This document shows positions 20,983-32,524 of a stretch of DNA of 64,000 bases, piece by piece. Source of the DNA: Prionace glauca (taxonomy: Eukaryota > Chordata > Chondrichthyes > Carcharhiniformes > Carcharhinidae); the NCBI GenBank assembly GCA_037974335.1, contig CM075749.1:17349192-17413191 (forward strand). Direction: 5' to 3'. Position 1 is the first letter of the stretch. Each line of letters starts with the position of its first letter. The notes beneath the pieces were generated by a model, which was not told the origin of the DNA, searched no databases, and worked only from the letters and a program-made list of their open reading frames with translations. A program made the position numbers and the translations under genes.

Positions 20983-22185
20983 TTATATTAAAATTTATTT
21001 AAATGTATTGAAATCAGCTTCTGGGCATGGACATAATTACGTTGTGGCGAAGGGGCAGAAAAATCCGGAATCACGATCTTACCGACGAGATTTTTGATTC
21101 CCGGGTTTCACTAGATCTTGAGCCGCTGATCCTGCAGAGGGACAGGCTCAAACTCGACCCCTGTGACTCTAGGACCCTTCAACTAAAGATAAATAATTTG
21201 CCATTAAGAGTGTGTTAAGAACCAATCAAATAATTCAAAATACTTTAAAAATACATTTATATCTGCTCTATTTTTGCTGACATCCAATGTTATGTTATAC
21301 GGAAATTAAAAAAATAAAAATTATGCTTCACGTTATGACAATTAAATTTACCTAGAGTTGTCTTTGCCTAAATCCCTCAATCTGCTTCAAAAGCCTGAGA
21401 CGCAACTGGATATTTTTTAAACCACAAATGAAAAAAGGCTCTACAATATCTGTACTCCGAACAGACATTGCTGGGTTTTGCAGTCTGATCACAACCTATG
21501 CATCAAGATGAGCTGATGCCCCTTACTTTGCCAGGGATTTTGAGCTTGAGAGTTAACTTGTACTTAAATTAAGTTTTGAGAACAAATGCCCAGATAATGC
21601 CCTTGAGAAAGGAGTGGAAATGTGATGAATGGCTGAGATTAATTATATTGATATCTGTGAGACCAGCACAAGCAGTACAAAGAGAAGTGAGGACACTCAC
21701 TCTATCAACTGGATTTATGTACCCTCATGTGCATGTTTGAAGGACGAAGGCGCCTAAAATCCAGTAGTGACCCTTCCAGTCCCCTCCCCATCTTCCTTGG
21801 CCTCATCGAACATGTTATGGGAGGCCCTCAAGTGGTTAATGAATGTCCCTGGGCCCATTGCGGGCACTTACACCTCCAACCCTAAGAAAATCATCCCCTG
21901 TCTTTAACCTTGTTCCCGGCATCTTGAAACTGGTCCAAATCGCTCCACTTCATCAACACATCACCAAGATCCACCATCACACACTAACCTGGGCTGCTTA
22001 GCATCAGGGACCACTTGTAGATCCAACAGTGGCATTCCTCTAAGGTAGGACTCCAGATCAGGAAGAGGTAAAAGCCTTACCTTAAAGCAATTAATTTTGC
22101 CCTCGGGATTAAATTGCTGCAGGGCAGCCATTGGGATTGCGGGGGGGCTTGCCCACCCCCTCCCTTTCCTTTTATCCAGCCCAAT
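20983..22185. other. Unassigned stretch, no gene seen
   Basis: Mixed composition. A GC-richer patch at 21020-21190 contains AAAAATCCGGAATCACGATC and is reminiscent of the palindromic short repeats, but has no clear partner. Confidence 0.35.
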
Positions 22186-22620
22186 GGCCTGAATTTTACA
22201 GATGGTTGTATCTCGCATCCTGCCATCCAAAGAGTTGGTGGGGGGCACATCCCTCCTGGGTCCAAGTGTCCCATAGCCACTTCACATTTAAATAAGTGGC
22301 TATGGGCAGAACTGACTGGCAGCCCTTCAGTTCCTGCTGCAACAGCGCTGCAGTGGACAGAAAAAGAAATGCAGGAGGATATTGGAGCCCAGGCCAAGCA
22401 CTGGAGGCCAAGGTAAGTTCAAGGAGTCTCAGTACAGGGAGGGCATTGAAGGCAAAGGGGAGTGCACAGGGGGCAATCGTGGTCTTGTGAGAGATGCTGG
22501 TGGGGGAGGGAGGTCCAGAGGCTACTGCACCTATATATCAGACTTCAGAAAAGGGTCTTCCGATGGAAGTTTCCCTGCCCCACCTCCACCACCCAACCCT
22601 TCCTCACCCAGGATCTAACT
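22186..22620. repeat. Possible short palindromic element with a 13-bp inverted repeat
   Basis: CCCATAGCCACTT at 22270 pairs perfectly with AAGTGGCTATGGG at 22294 (11-base loop). The flanks are G-rich and non-coding. Several overlapping open frames here look like composition effects. Confidence 0.35.
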
Positions 22621-23283
22621 CTGTTCTTTTTAGAGCTATACCCATGGACATTTAATCTTACCACCAGCCAATGAATTGAGTCTGGTTGGGAAACAGGCCT
22701 TAAATAGCTAACAAGGGTTTCAGTTGGAGTAAGGGTGAGCTTCCCATCCTTGACCACCCCAGTGTAAAATTACAGTGTGGTCTGAGTGGGCAGAAACCCA
22801 GAGGGAATTCCAAGCTTTCAATTTTATGCCCTCATTGCCTTTAAAGGCCAGCCAGTGAGAGAGGCCCAAAGTCTGGCCCATGTTAATTTTCAAGAGCAGC
22901 ATTGTATAAGGTCTAGAAACATTATAAGAGGATATTAAACCTTGAGCCTCTCAGCAATGCATAGAATTAACCAGAAGTATATCAACTTCTAATAAGTAGA
23001 ACAAAACTTATAGCATTTTACTGTGATCCATTCAAATGGCTATAGTAATCTCAGATGCTAATTGTCAGTTAATAACATCTACTCAAAAACCTTGTATAAT
23101 TCAAATGTTTAATATTTAATATTTAAAATGCTGCTAATTGTACTCTTATATGTATGCTCATTATGAAACTTTAGTTCATGATTTGATTGCATGACTTCTT
23201 CTTTGGGGTTAATTCCATCTCTCAGCAGTCTACTGGTTCTTTGACAGATGGTTGGTTGCATTAATATTAATATTCTTCAGACT
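22621..23283. other. Unassigned stretch, no gene seen
   Basis: No supported gene or repeat. AT-rich from 22900 on. Confidence 0.4.
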
Positions 23284-23638
23284 GAGGGGAGACGATGGCC
23301 TAGTGCTATAATCGCTAGATTATTCATCCAGAAACTCAGCTAATGTTCTGGGGACCCGGGTTTGAATCCCGTCATGGGAGATGACGGAATTTGAACTCAA
23401 TAATAAAAAAAATTAAGAATCTGCTAGTCACTATGAAACCATTGTCGGAAAAACCCATCTGGTTCAATAATGCCCTTTAGGGAAGGAAATCTGCCGTCCT
23501 TACCTGGCCTACATGTGATGACTCCAGAGCCACAACAACGTAGTTGACTCTCAACTGCCCTTCAAGGGCAACTAGGGATGGGGCAACAAATTCTTGCCAG
23601 CCAATGATGCCCATGTCCTATGAATGATTAAAAAAAGT
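23284..23638 (+). mobile_element. Second-family SINE, full length
   Basis: tRNA-like head with GATGGCCTAGTG and GGTTTGAATCCC, middle ACCATTGTCGGAAAAACCCA and GGAAGGAAATCTGCC, end CTAGGGATGGGGCAACAAAT and GATGCCCATG. The family has five further copies in the window and is unrelated in its body to the commoner SINE. Confidence 0.88.
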
Positions 23639-23989
23639 AGTATTTGATGGCTCAAGTGAGGAAAATTTATTTACTGATCTCTAAATGAATGGAAAGATCA
23701 CTAGATAGTTTTATGATGTGGAATTAAGGGAAGAATTCACTTTTCTTAGATAATATACATTGCTAGGCTTATTGATCATTGGCTTATTTTACTTCACAAG
23801 CAGAGTTGCAGGGAATTAAATCATCTTGGTTTGACACATGAAGAGGAATTGGAAAACTAAAAGGTAAAAGAATTCATGCTTGATGTTTATAATAGATTAC
23901 TCTTGCCTTAGTTTGTTCTGCACCAATAATCCATAAAGGAAAAAATAATTCCCTTTGACACTTAGTTCTTAAACCAGATACGAGGTATA

Positions 23990-24302
23990 TCTTTACAGTG
24001 GATTCCCTTAAATCATATTCATTGTGTGCTCAGCAGATGTAGTCACCATTGTCTGAATCATCAACACTCATTTTCTTACGGATCGAATTGCTTACTCCAG
24101 TAACTAATCGTATGCACCCATTCCGCATCCAAGATTTCTTCAACCAGATAATGGTGGATGCTGGGTTACTGTCCGCTGTACAGTTCAGTTCAAGAAATGA
24201 CTGGTAGTTAACATAAATGAAGTTTTTGAGCAGTGGATGGAACATACCTGAGTCAGAAATCCTGTAATGTATGATAAGTTTTGGACCATCTGAATCGGGA
24301 CA
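23990..24302 (-). pseudogene. Immunoglobulin-like domain exon, probably degenerate
   Basis: The only host-like coding sequence I can support. On the minus strand an acceptor (CTCTCCATTTCCAG) ends at 24303. The open frame from 24302 reads CPDSDGPKLIIHYRISDSG, then a C2-type Ig fold: LELNC (first cysteine), IIWLKK (core tryptophan 12 residues on) and DDSDNGDYIC (the DxGxYxC motif with the second cysteine). A TGA at 24032-24030 follows that cysteine at once. Beyond it the frame continues AHNEYD, a common continuation in such domains, so the TGA probably replaced CGA or a similar codon. Ig-superfamily adhesion receptors of CEACAM or Siglec type are the nearest likeness, but the gene cannot be named. 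No neighbouring exon was recognised. It could be a dead exon, or the last exon of a truncated isoform. Confidence 0.5.
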
Positions 24303-24639
24303 CTGGAAATGGAGAGTAATTAGTCATAAAGTCAGATTCAATTGGACTTGACAAGACTGACGAGAATTAAAAGTTATAAGATACATTCTTTTTGTGTGAA
24401 TATATATCTTGCATTGTAATATTTATTCAAGGTCACAAAACTATTTTTAAAGGAAGTACTGGCAGAATTGTTCTTCTTAATTAGACTTTTGAGATGGTTG
24501 GTTGTTGAATGGGATTTTATTCACATTCCTTTGATGTGTATTCTTAACATAAAGAGAGGCTAATAGCCACTGTCAACTAGATATGCTTTCAAACAAGTAA
24601 CTGAAAATATGCAAGAATAACAAAGATTGACTTGGGCCT

Positions 24640-25149
24640 AGATTTTCACCCAGCCAGGAAGACTGAGGAGGCCTTTTAAAATGGCAGCTGGGTCCCAATT
24701 CTGGGTTCTTCCGACTCCATTTTCGGGGGTTCCGCTTTTCCTCAAGGTCTTTAAAAGAGCTGGTTTGCCTCAAAAGTCCCCAGCCTGCACCACTGGCCTG
24801 GCTGGCTCCATTGGTTAAGGATCCCTTCATTCTTTGAATTTTCATGGAATCAAACCAGGTTTTCAAAGAGTTCTAGCTCAATCAATCCTTACGGCCCCCC
24901 GCCATGCATCCCAGTCCAAGCTATGACACTTCCATGTCCATTCACCCACTAAACACTGTACAGAGCAATTAACCTCTTAGTGACCACAGGATGTGTAAAA
25001 TAAGTTTCAAAGAACATTCATTCATCTGACTTTCTTAAAAATCTTCTTTTACTGTGAGGCAATAAAAGCTTTAAACATCCAGACCCTTTAAAGTGTGAGA
25101 GGTAGGGCTGGGGAACGTTCCTGCTTTTCTTTTAACTGTGTCAATTTCC
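24640..25149. other. Unassigned, with a possible short palindromic repeat at 24640-24740
   Basis: CCTAGATTTTCACCCAGCCA at 24639 and the later TGTGAAAATCCTGCC at 25442 hint at an old non-autonomous element spanning this part. The evidence is weak and no gene is seen. Confidence 0.25.
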
Positions 25150-25301
25150 CACAGTAAGAAATCTCACAACACCAGTTAAAATCCAACAGGTTTATAGAGA
25201 GTCTACTCGACTCACTTGAGAAAGAAGTGGCACTCCGAAAGTTTATGATTCCAAATAAACCTGTTGGACTTTAACCTGGCGTTGTGAGACTTCTTACTGT
25301 G
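25150..25301. mobile_element. Fold-back DNA element (MITE-like) with long terminal inverted repeats
   Basis: The left arm (ACAGTAAGAAATCTCACAAC at 25151, extending to about 25192) and the right arm (GTTGTGAGACTTCTTACTGT at 25281-25300, starting near 25255) are inverted copies with a few mismatches, around a 60-base core. The right arm continues into GCCTGCCCCAGTCCAAC. A left end of the same family is at 39728. It has no coding, so a transposase would have to come from elsewhere. Confidence 0.8.
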
Positions 25302-25898
25302 CCTGCCCCAGTCCAACATTTCCACAACAGCATTAAGTTATTTAAACAGCCCATCTCTGCACAAGGCAGCCCCTGTGGGTGCCCCCAAGATCCCACAAAC
25401 TCGGCTAGCCCAACACCACCCCCCACTCCCCAAGACCTACAATGTGAAAATCCTGCCTTTGTTGGCACTTTTGCCATAGGAGGGCAGACCAAGCCAGGAA
25501 TTTTCTTGACTCCCAAAACTCCACCTCAAGGATGAAAATCCGGCTTTCTCCAACTTCCCCTCCTTTCCTTCTGGTGGAGCTGAAGTAAGGATTGGGTTAA
25601 TGAACTTTGTAATACTTGGAGATTTGTGAGAAAGATACTGTAAGACTTGTTTTCGTGTATTCCAGACGGATAAGAAAGCAGCTGTCCCTGCTGTTGTACA
25701 CAAGTTTACGATTTTCCCAGCTGATTGTGTTCAGGAATGTCGCTGACCCAGCTCATATCTATTTTTGTGTCTTTAATATTATGGACTTCTGTCTTACATA
25801 GTGGAGCTTACATGCATGCCTTCATATATATTTATGTACTATTTATGTATTACATACTGATGTGTTATATGCTATACAGGTACCTATGAACATAAAAT
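25302..25898. other. Unassigned stretch, no gene seen
   Basis: CT-rich to about 25600, AT-rich after. Overlapping short frames only. Confidence 0.35.
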
Positions 25899-26267
25899 TG
25901 TTATACCCGTCCCGTTACCTTGTATGCCAGTTACTTGTTTTTGCTGGCCTGTATGTTAGCTAATAGCTAATCACACAAGTGTTGAGATGTGGCACAACTG
26001 CGGCCTTGAGATAACCATTAAGAAACTGCCGAGGCAGCCATGTTCACACAATGAAGGACAACCCACAGCCTTGGGAGCCTGCCGAGTATGGGAAAGTGCG
26101 TACGTGCTGGCAGGGTGGAGGCTATAAATATGTGTTCTTAATTTGTGTTTGGAGGGAAGCCTGGGGAACCATTGTTTGGTGTCAGGTGTGTCTCCTAAAA
26201 GCTTTTGAATAAACCTGCTATACTTTGGACTCACAACTGGTCTCAGAGGTATTATTTTACCTATAAC
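25899..26267 (+). mobile_element. Solo-LTR-like fossil, about 370 bp
   Basis: Starts TGTTATACCC, has a TATA-like GCTATAAATATG near 26130 and AATAAACCTGC near 26208, and ends near ACCTATAAC, which roughly mirrors the start. No internal region lies beside it. The family is not identified (Gypsy or Copia type possible). It appears to be an old solo copy. Confidence 0.45.
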
Positions 26268-26639
26268 TCCTGATCATGTTGTTGAGGTCAAAAGCATGTG
26301 AAGCATCCTATAGCTGTCACCCAGAGAGTTAGTAAGTTTTTGACCAGATTTTTTTACAGACAGGAAAAAGCACCAAAATCCCTTTTTTAGGACAGAAAAC
26401 CTACCTTCTCAACATTTCTCTCAATCTATATGTCTTGAAAAAGGTTATTGGGATCATTTATGTTAAAAATAATACTTGTATTTTATTACATAAATGTAAA
26501 CCCTGAAGTTGAAAATGTTCTTGACTTTTTTTTAATCCCTATTTTCCTATTTTTTAACCTGAATCTCTTGTTATCTGAAACATTCACTACAGATTGCATA
26601 GATCAGATTTATCATTCTCATTAACAAAATTGTAAATAT

Positions 26640-26745
26640 TATGAGACTTACAGCACAGAAGGAGGCCATTTGGTCCATCAGGCTTCTCACAAAGAGCTGT
26701 CCAAATCCCTCAGACCATCTTTTTCCCCTATAATCCTACAAATTA
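26640..26745 (-). mobile_element. CR1 LINE 3' tail fragment
   Basis: GACTTACAGCACAGAAGGAG at 26645 and GGCCATTTGGTCCATCAGGC are the antisense of a CR1 3' end. A SINE follows directly. Confidence 0.5.
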
Positions 26746-27180
26746 GAATATGTAACCATAGAATCTCAACCAACAGTGTAGGAGGTGAGCATTTGGTCCA
26801 TTGAGTCCGCACCAACTCTCTGAAAGAACATCTTACCCAAGCTCACCTCCCATTCTGTCCTCGTAATCCCATGCATTTATCATAGAAAATCCACCTTTTC
26901 GACACAACTTTGGTCACTAAGGGGCAATGTAGCATGGACAAACTGCCTATCCTGCATATCTTTGGAGTGTGGGAGGAAACCAGAACACCTGGAGGAAATC
27001 CATGCAGACAGGGGGAGAACACGCAAATATCCACTCAGATAGTCAGCCATGGCCAGAATTGAACTTGGATCCCTGGTGCTATGAGGCTGCAGTGCAAACC
27101 ACTGTGCTACCCCAAGTACATTAAAGCCCAATTAAAAATTAGCATTAGATTCTATGGTTACATATTCTAATTTGTAGGAT
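26733..27180. repeat. Perfect 34-bp inverted repeat flanking a SINE
   Basis: Bases 26733-26766 (starting ATCCTACAAATTAG) and 27147-27180 (ending CTAATTTGTAGGAT) are exact reverse complements over 34 bases. The spacer of about 380 bp is mainly the SINE. One further base on either side does not match. Confidence 0.95.
26757..27114 (-). mobile_element. tRNA-derived SINE, longer internal variant
   Basis: The minus strand has the usual head, B box and TCCAAAGATATGCAGG box. It also carries an extra internal block (CTTACCCAAGCTCACCTCCC on the plus strand) shared with the copies at 53.2-53.9 and 63.1 kb. That marks a subtype. It lies between the two arms of a perfect 34-bp inverted repeat. Confidence 0.88.
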
Positions 27181-27634
27181 ATTTTGAAGATTAAATCCCC
27201 CAGCAAGGCAGGACAAAACTTAATTTCAACAAATTTTACAGGGGATACTCAGAGGATAGAATTTGTATCTCAATCATCGAAGATCATTTAACCCATTGAG
27301 TAGTAGAGTCACAGTAAAGCTTCAATGATGAGAATGGGATTTCAATTATTCATTAGGTTATTGACTAAAATGTCAAATTTTGCATGACACCCAATATTTT
27401 TATTTGGAATTTAGGGATTTCCCATCATTAAGCCCAAAATTTATCAGATGCAATCAATACCTCATCTCTTTTTGTGCTGTGGATCATTCCAATTGTAATC
27501 AATCTGTCATCTGTATCTATATTTTCTTTATTCTGCAGTGATACTGCTGGATTGCTGTTGTCTCTTTAAGATGGACTTTTTGGTACAGTGCCTCAAAATT
27601 GTCACTCAATTTTAAATTATATACCCATATAACT

Positions 27635-28010
27635 GTAAAAAGGTTATGGCACAGAATGAGACCATTTGACCCCTATGTCAGCCCGAGGACAGCCAGGTGT
27701 CCTTTCTAATCCCACCTTACTGTACACGGCCCATAGCCCTGTAGCTTACAGCACTTAAGGTGTAGATGCACTTTTTCAAACACTTTAAGGTCTCTGCCTC
27801 CATACCAACTCAACAGCGAATTTCAGACACCCACCACCCGCTGCGTAAAAAAATTCTTCCTCATTTCCCCTCTACACATTTTGCCACTTAACTTGAATCT
27901 GTCTGTCTGCTGGTTCGAGAATTCTCTGCCAAGGGAAACTATTATTTTGTGTCCGCTCTACCTCTCCCCATTTATCTCATTCCTTTATGTTGGATCTCTC
28001 TGCAAGACTT
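27635..28010 (-). mobile_element. CR1 LINE 3' fragment
   Basis: Antisense CR1 end: GGCACAGAATGAGACCATTT at 27648, CAGACACCCACCACCCGCTG at 27825, then GTAAAAAAATTCTTCCTCAT, followed by a decayed C-terminal region. No frame survives. Confidence 0.65.
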
Positions 28011-28055
28011 TAAATTAAATTATTCTCCATAAATTGCTTCTTATTGTAATGTGTG

Positions 28056-28372
28056 TGTCACCGGCTGGGCTGGCATTTATTGCCCATCCCTAATTGCCCT
28101 TGAACTGAGTAGTTTACTCAGCCACATCGCCTCAGCTCTAGAGTCATAAGGAGGCCTGATCAAATAAGAATGGCAGATTTCTTTTGCTAGAGGCCATCTG
28201 TGAACCAAATGGGTTTTTATGCCAATCAACAATTGTTTCATGATCACATTAGACTTCTAATTTATATTGGATTCAAATTTCACCATTTGTTGTGGTGTGT
28301 CCTCAGACCTTGGCCTGGGTCTCTGAATTATTAGTCCAGTGCCAATACAACTATACAGCCATATCCTCCAGG
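28056..28372 (-). mobile_element. Second-family SINE, near full length
   Basis: The plus strand shows the reversed family end (TTTATTGCCCATCCCTAATT), the middle (AGAGTCATAAGGAGGCCTGA, AATGGGTTTTTATGCC) and a decayed head. Confidence 0.75.
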
Positions 28373-28540
28373 TAATTATATGTCTATTATATTTACACAA
28401 ATAAAATAAATGAAATAATTGTGATTAAATCTGACACCTTCTAAGAAGCTACATGTATACATCCAGTGATAAAGAGTGCAATCTCCCAGTGAGGTTCAAT
28501 TATCACAAATGTAGAACACTCAATTGATCAATCCAACCTG

Positions 28541-28713
28541 GGGTGGCACGATGGCACAATGGTGAGCAGAGTGCCTGAGACTCAGGTTCAATTCTGGCCT
28601 TGGGTGACAGTGTGGAATTTGTACATTTGCCTTGTGTCTCTGTGGGCTTCCTCTGCATGCTCCAGTTTCTTCCCACAGTCTAAAAATGCGCAGGTTAGGT
28701 GGATTGGCCATGG
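28541..28713 (+). mobile_element. SINE, 3'-truncated, first of a head-to-tail pair
   Basis: GTGGCACGATGGCACAATGG and the B-box-like GGTTCAATTCTGG begin the SINE. It stops at GATTGGCCATG, where a second SINE begins without a gap. Confidence 0.85.
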
Positions 28714-29003
28714 AACAGCAAAGTGACACAGTGATTAGCACTGCAACCTCACAGCACCAGGCACTGGGTTCGATTCCCAAATTTGACACTGTGCAGAGTC
28801 TGTTTGTTCTTCGCATGTCTGCGTGGCTTTCCTCCAGATGCTCTGCTTTCTTCCCACAGTCCAAAAGACATGCTGGTTAGGTGCATTGGCTATGCTAAAT
28901 TCTCCCTCAGTGTACCCGAACAGGCACTGGAGTGTGGCAATTAGGGGATTTTCACAGTAACTTCATTGCCGTGTTAATGTAAGCCCATTTGTAATAAATA
29001 ACA
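28714..29003 (+). mobile_element. SINE with type II tail, second of the pair
   Basis: Head with GATTAGCACTGCAACC and GGTTCGATTCCC, middle TCCAAAAGACATGCTGG, and type II tail (ACTTCATTGCCGTGTTAATG). Full length. Confidence 0.9.
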
Positions 29004-29004
29004 A

Positions 29005-29400
29005 GGAACAAGAAAATTAGCAAGCATGCACAACAAGCAGTTAGGAAGACAATTGGCACGTTGGCCTTTACTACAAGTGGATTGGAGCACAAGATTAAAG
29101 ACATCCTGTTTTGGTTGTGAAAGACTGTGAAATCACATCTGGAATATGCGTGCAGTTTTAGCCTCCATCTTTATGGAAGAATATATTTGCAATGGGGACA
29201 GTGCAGTGAAGATTCACTAAATTAATCATGAGGATGGAAGTGTTGCCCTATGTTGAGAGATTGAGTGAGTGAATTGGGCCTACATTCTCTGACGTTCAGA
29301 GGAATGAGAGGCAACCTCACTGAAACACATGATTCAGAAACAGCTTGATAGAGTTGACATTGGAAGATTGGTTTTGATGGTCGGGGAATCTAAAAGATTC
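29005..29400 (+). mobile_element. CR1 LINE 3' fragment
   Basis: Sense CR1 C-terminal region: TTGGCACGTTGGCCTTTACT at 29052, TCACATCTGGAATATGCGTG at 29133, AGTTTTAGCCTCC, then GAGAGGCAACCTCACTG at 29307. Order is conserved, frame is lost. Confidence 0.6.
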
Positions 29401-29699
29401 TCCCCCATATTCAAAACTGAAAAACCAGTGAGTCAAACTTGCTGGGAAGATTTCAACATTACCTGTGTTTTTCCTCTTTATGTGGTCGTCAACCTTACCT
29501 TAGCTGCTGCACTTCCTGTAGTTGTGAAGTGACCACATCCTGGAACACACTCTCATTCAATGAATGAAATGCGGTGACTTCAGCCACATCTCAAGTGCTG
29601 GTCCTTGGAACTTGAGCAACTGGCAGACTTCACTGCACATCTGGTTAACCAGGAAGAACCCCAACCATCTTGTCACTGCACTACTACTGACTGAAAAAA

Positions 29700-30021
29700 A
29701 TACCTAGTTTAAAGTTTATTTATTAGTGTCATAAGTAAGCTTACACTAACACTACAATGAAGTTACTGTGAGGATTCCCTAGTCGCCACATTGTGACACC
29801 TGTTCAGGTACAATGAGGGAGAATTTAGTGTTGCCAATGAACCTCTAATCAGCGTGTCTTTCGGACTGTGGGAGAAAACCGGACCATCCAGAGAAAAACC
29901 ACACAGACAGGGGGAAGGACGTGCAGACTCCGCAGAGACAGTGACCCAAGCTGGGAATTGAATCCAGGTCCTTGGGACTATGAGGCAACAGTGCTAACCA
30001 CTGTGTTACCATGCCACCCCT
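29700..30021 (-). mobile_element. SINE with type II tail, full length
   Basis: The plus strand begins with the reversed type II tail (CACTACAATGAAGTTACTGT) and ends in the reversed head (AACAGTGCTAACCACTGTGT). Confidence 0.9.
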
Positions 30022-30364
30022 AATGTTGAACACAACTGATATCTGTCACGTACTGAGGATTATTTTTGATATATTCGTTCTTCGAATGTAAGCATTGCTG
30101 GAAAAGGACATTTTCTGCCCAACTCTTAACAAAAAAATCCGCTACTTTCATGAGCCACAGCATTCATGAACTCTTACTCTATCTGAATATTTTCATTACC
30201 TGCTGATTTTTACACTTCTAATCGTTGTCCTCTAGCATTGGTTCCATTCAGGCTCTCTCTCTGCTCTCATTATTTAGGGTCAACTGATTTATAATAGGAG
30301 CTTTGAAATATGGGCCAAGGGCTTCGAGTGGTAGCTTTTATAGAAGTAGAAAGTTAAAAAGAAT

Positions 30365-30560
30365 TCAACGATACCTTTTCCTTAGCTACCCTCTTCCTCC
30401 TTATACACACAAAAAAGCTTGGGATTTTTCTTAATCCTGCCTGCCAAGAACATTTCATGGTCTCTTTTTGGCCTCTTGAGTCCCTGTTTAAGCAGTTTCT
30501 TGCTGTCTTTGTGTTCCTCAAGAGTATTAGCTGTTGTAAATTTCCTGAAATTCATGTATG
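30365..30560 (-). mobile_element. CR1 LINE fragment, linker region of ORF2
   Basis: Antisense of the segment between endonuclease and reverse transcriptase: AGCTTGGGATTTTTCTTAAT at 30416 and ATTTCATGGTCTCTTTTTGG at 30452. It corresponds in position to the 13.9-14.1 kb part of the lineage A copy (AGGATTCTCCTTAACCCTAT). Confidence 0.5.
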
Positions 30561-30565
30561 CCTCC

Positions 30566-30675
30566 TTCTAAGTGAGTGGGCGAGGGTCTAAAAGTGAGTG
30601 GATGAAGACCTGGTAGATGGAGTACAATGTTGGTAAATGTGGGATCATCCATTTTGGTTGGAAGAACAGCCCTCT
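30566..30675 (+). mobile_element. CR1 LINE fragment, after the catalytic box
   Basis: TAGATGGAGTACAATGTTGG at 30614 and GATCATCCATTTTGGTTGGA at 30643 match the WxMEFNxxKCEVVHFGR region of CR1 ORF2. About 110 bases. Confidence 0.55.
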
Positions 30676-30744
30676 GTATAGCTGTGACGTTCTCCCCAGT
30701 CAGTAAAGGCAACACTGCCACCTCTTCTGTCACCCTCTCTATCT

Positions 30745-30873
30745 TGGACAGGAAACTGGAGCACTTGAAGGAAACTCACACCGACGTGGGGAGAATGTGT
30801 AAATTCCACACAGTCCTCCGAAACTGGAATCTAACCCTGGTCCCTGGCACCATGAGGTGCCAGCATACCACCA
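30745..30873 (-). mobile_element. SINE fragment (head and middle)
   Basis: The plus strand carries the reversed middle (GAAGGAAACTCACACCGACG) and a decayed head (CCTGGTCCCTGGCACCATGA). Confidence 0.7.
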
Positions 30874-30884
30874 GCGAACACTGA

Positions 30885-30965
30885 GAATTTGGCACACAGC
30901 CAAATATCTATTCACTTCAATGGGACTGGAGAAGCCCAGTTGCGGGTGAGGTTGAGAATCTGGCC
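30885..30965. repeat. Short palindromic-type repeat (MITE-like)
   Basis: GAATTTGGCACACAGCCAAA and GTTGAGAATCTGGCCCATTG bracket TTCAATGGGACTGGAGAAGC. Structure resembles the other short GC-rich repeats here. No coding. Confidence 0.35.
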
Positions 30966-32524
30966 CATTGTCTCAGTCAACTAATTCTTTGCCTTTACTG
31001 ATAAGCTGAGCTTTATATATGGAGCATATCTCTGGGACTTTTAATTGTAGCCTTCAACATTTGAATGTAATATTTGTAACTGCAAGTCGCCACAGGTGTT
31101 GCGATACGGCAAGAGTTTTGTTTAAATTCTGACGCTGAGAATGGATTAAAGCACTGATCGATACAGATTTTTATCAGATAAGCGAATCAACAGATATTGA
31201 GAAAAGGCAGATAAATGGAATAGAGTTCCAGATTAGCTGAAATGACACAGATTTGAAGGGCTGAATTCTTTACCTATGCCACTGTACCACTTTTACATCA
31301 AGAGAGAAAAGGTGTCAGAAAAGCGGAAACTCTGGTTTGGATCAGAAATCTGACTCCTCAACAGGCTTAAAAAGAATTGAAACATGAGCAATTAGTAGTC
31401 ACAGTTTGCTTGGAGCTTACCTGAATTGGATTATAACTCCAGCTGGTGCAAATTCTATTTTAAAGGTTCTCAGGCCTTTCAATGAAAGTCTGTGAGCTTT
31501 GGAAGCATCTTTCAAAATTTGTTAATGTCTTAAGGACGTTTGTCACCCTGCCTGTTATGATATTAAGAGGAGCCATGATCACACTGACAATTTGGAAAGT
31601 TTAATAATAGCCTCCACTTGTTCCTGTGTTAAAAATTAATCATCCTATACAGTATTCTGCGCTTGCATTCAGGCACACATGCAGAGTGTCTCAGTGCAAT
31701 CAAGTTACAACCAAAGTCACCATCAGCAGTACATCTTAGATCTACTTGCAGATCAACACAGCATACTGATATCGATCTGAGTGCTGCGTGTTGCATTGCA
31801 GCATTTTTTAATCTTATCTGTCAAAATAATTGTCTAATTATAGATTTCTAATCTGTCATCTTCTGTCTAGAGCAAGGAGGATGTTGCTCATCATCACCAC
31901 TCATTATAAATATAACGAGGACTTGGAAATGAAGTGTCAAACTTCAACAATCCAATAACAGTTACTGAAAACACTTACTCAATGATAGAATAACAGGACA
32001 TGCTATGTTTCCTTTTAAGAATGATCAATGCATAGCTGTTAGTTGTTGTAACGTAGTCAAAGTAAAGCGCTCTACAAAACTGTGTGGATTCAGTCTTTAT
32101 TGTTAAATATAGTTATACTTTGTTTAGTTTTATTGTACAGTTTAATCTGATGAATTGAAATCTCAAGTGCAATGGTGACACACTGTAAAGTCACCTCAAG
32201 TAGAACACCAGATGAGATAAGGTGTTTCATCTGCCAAATATTACTTGAGATCTCTAATACCAAACAGAAAACCATATGGGCATGATTTTTTTTAAAAAAA
32301 GCAATGAACAGAATGAATAGAAATATGCATGGATAGATAGATGGGAGAAGGGATTCGATGTGAATAAATTTGGGTTTAGGAGCAGCTGAGGCTTACAACT
32401 GACAAAAATACACACAAGCCAACAAGGAAACTTATCTGGGCATCAGCGAGAGTTGCAGTGGAGGGAAGAGTGCTGCTTGCAGGACGCACTAACCACAACT
32501 CAGACAGAGGCTGAGTTTACTTGA
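30966..32524. other. Unassigned 1.5-kb stretch
   Basis: AT-rich. No coding, recognised repeat or clear regulatory structure. Confidence 0.4.
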
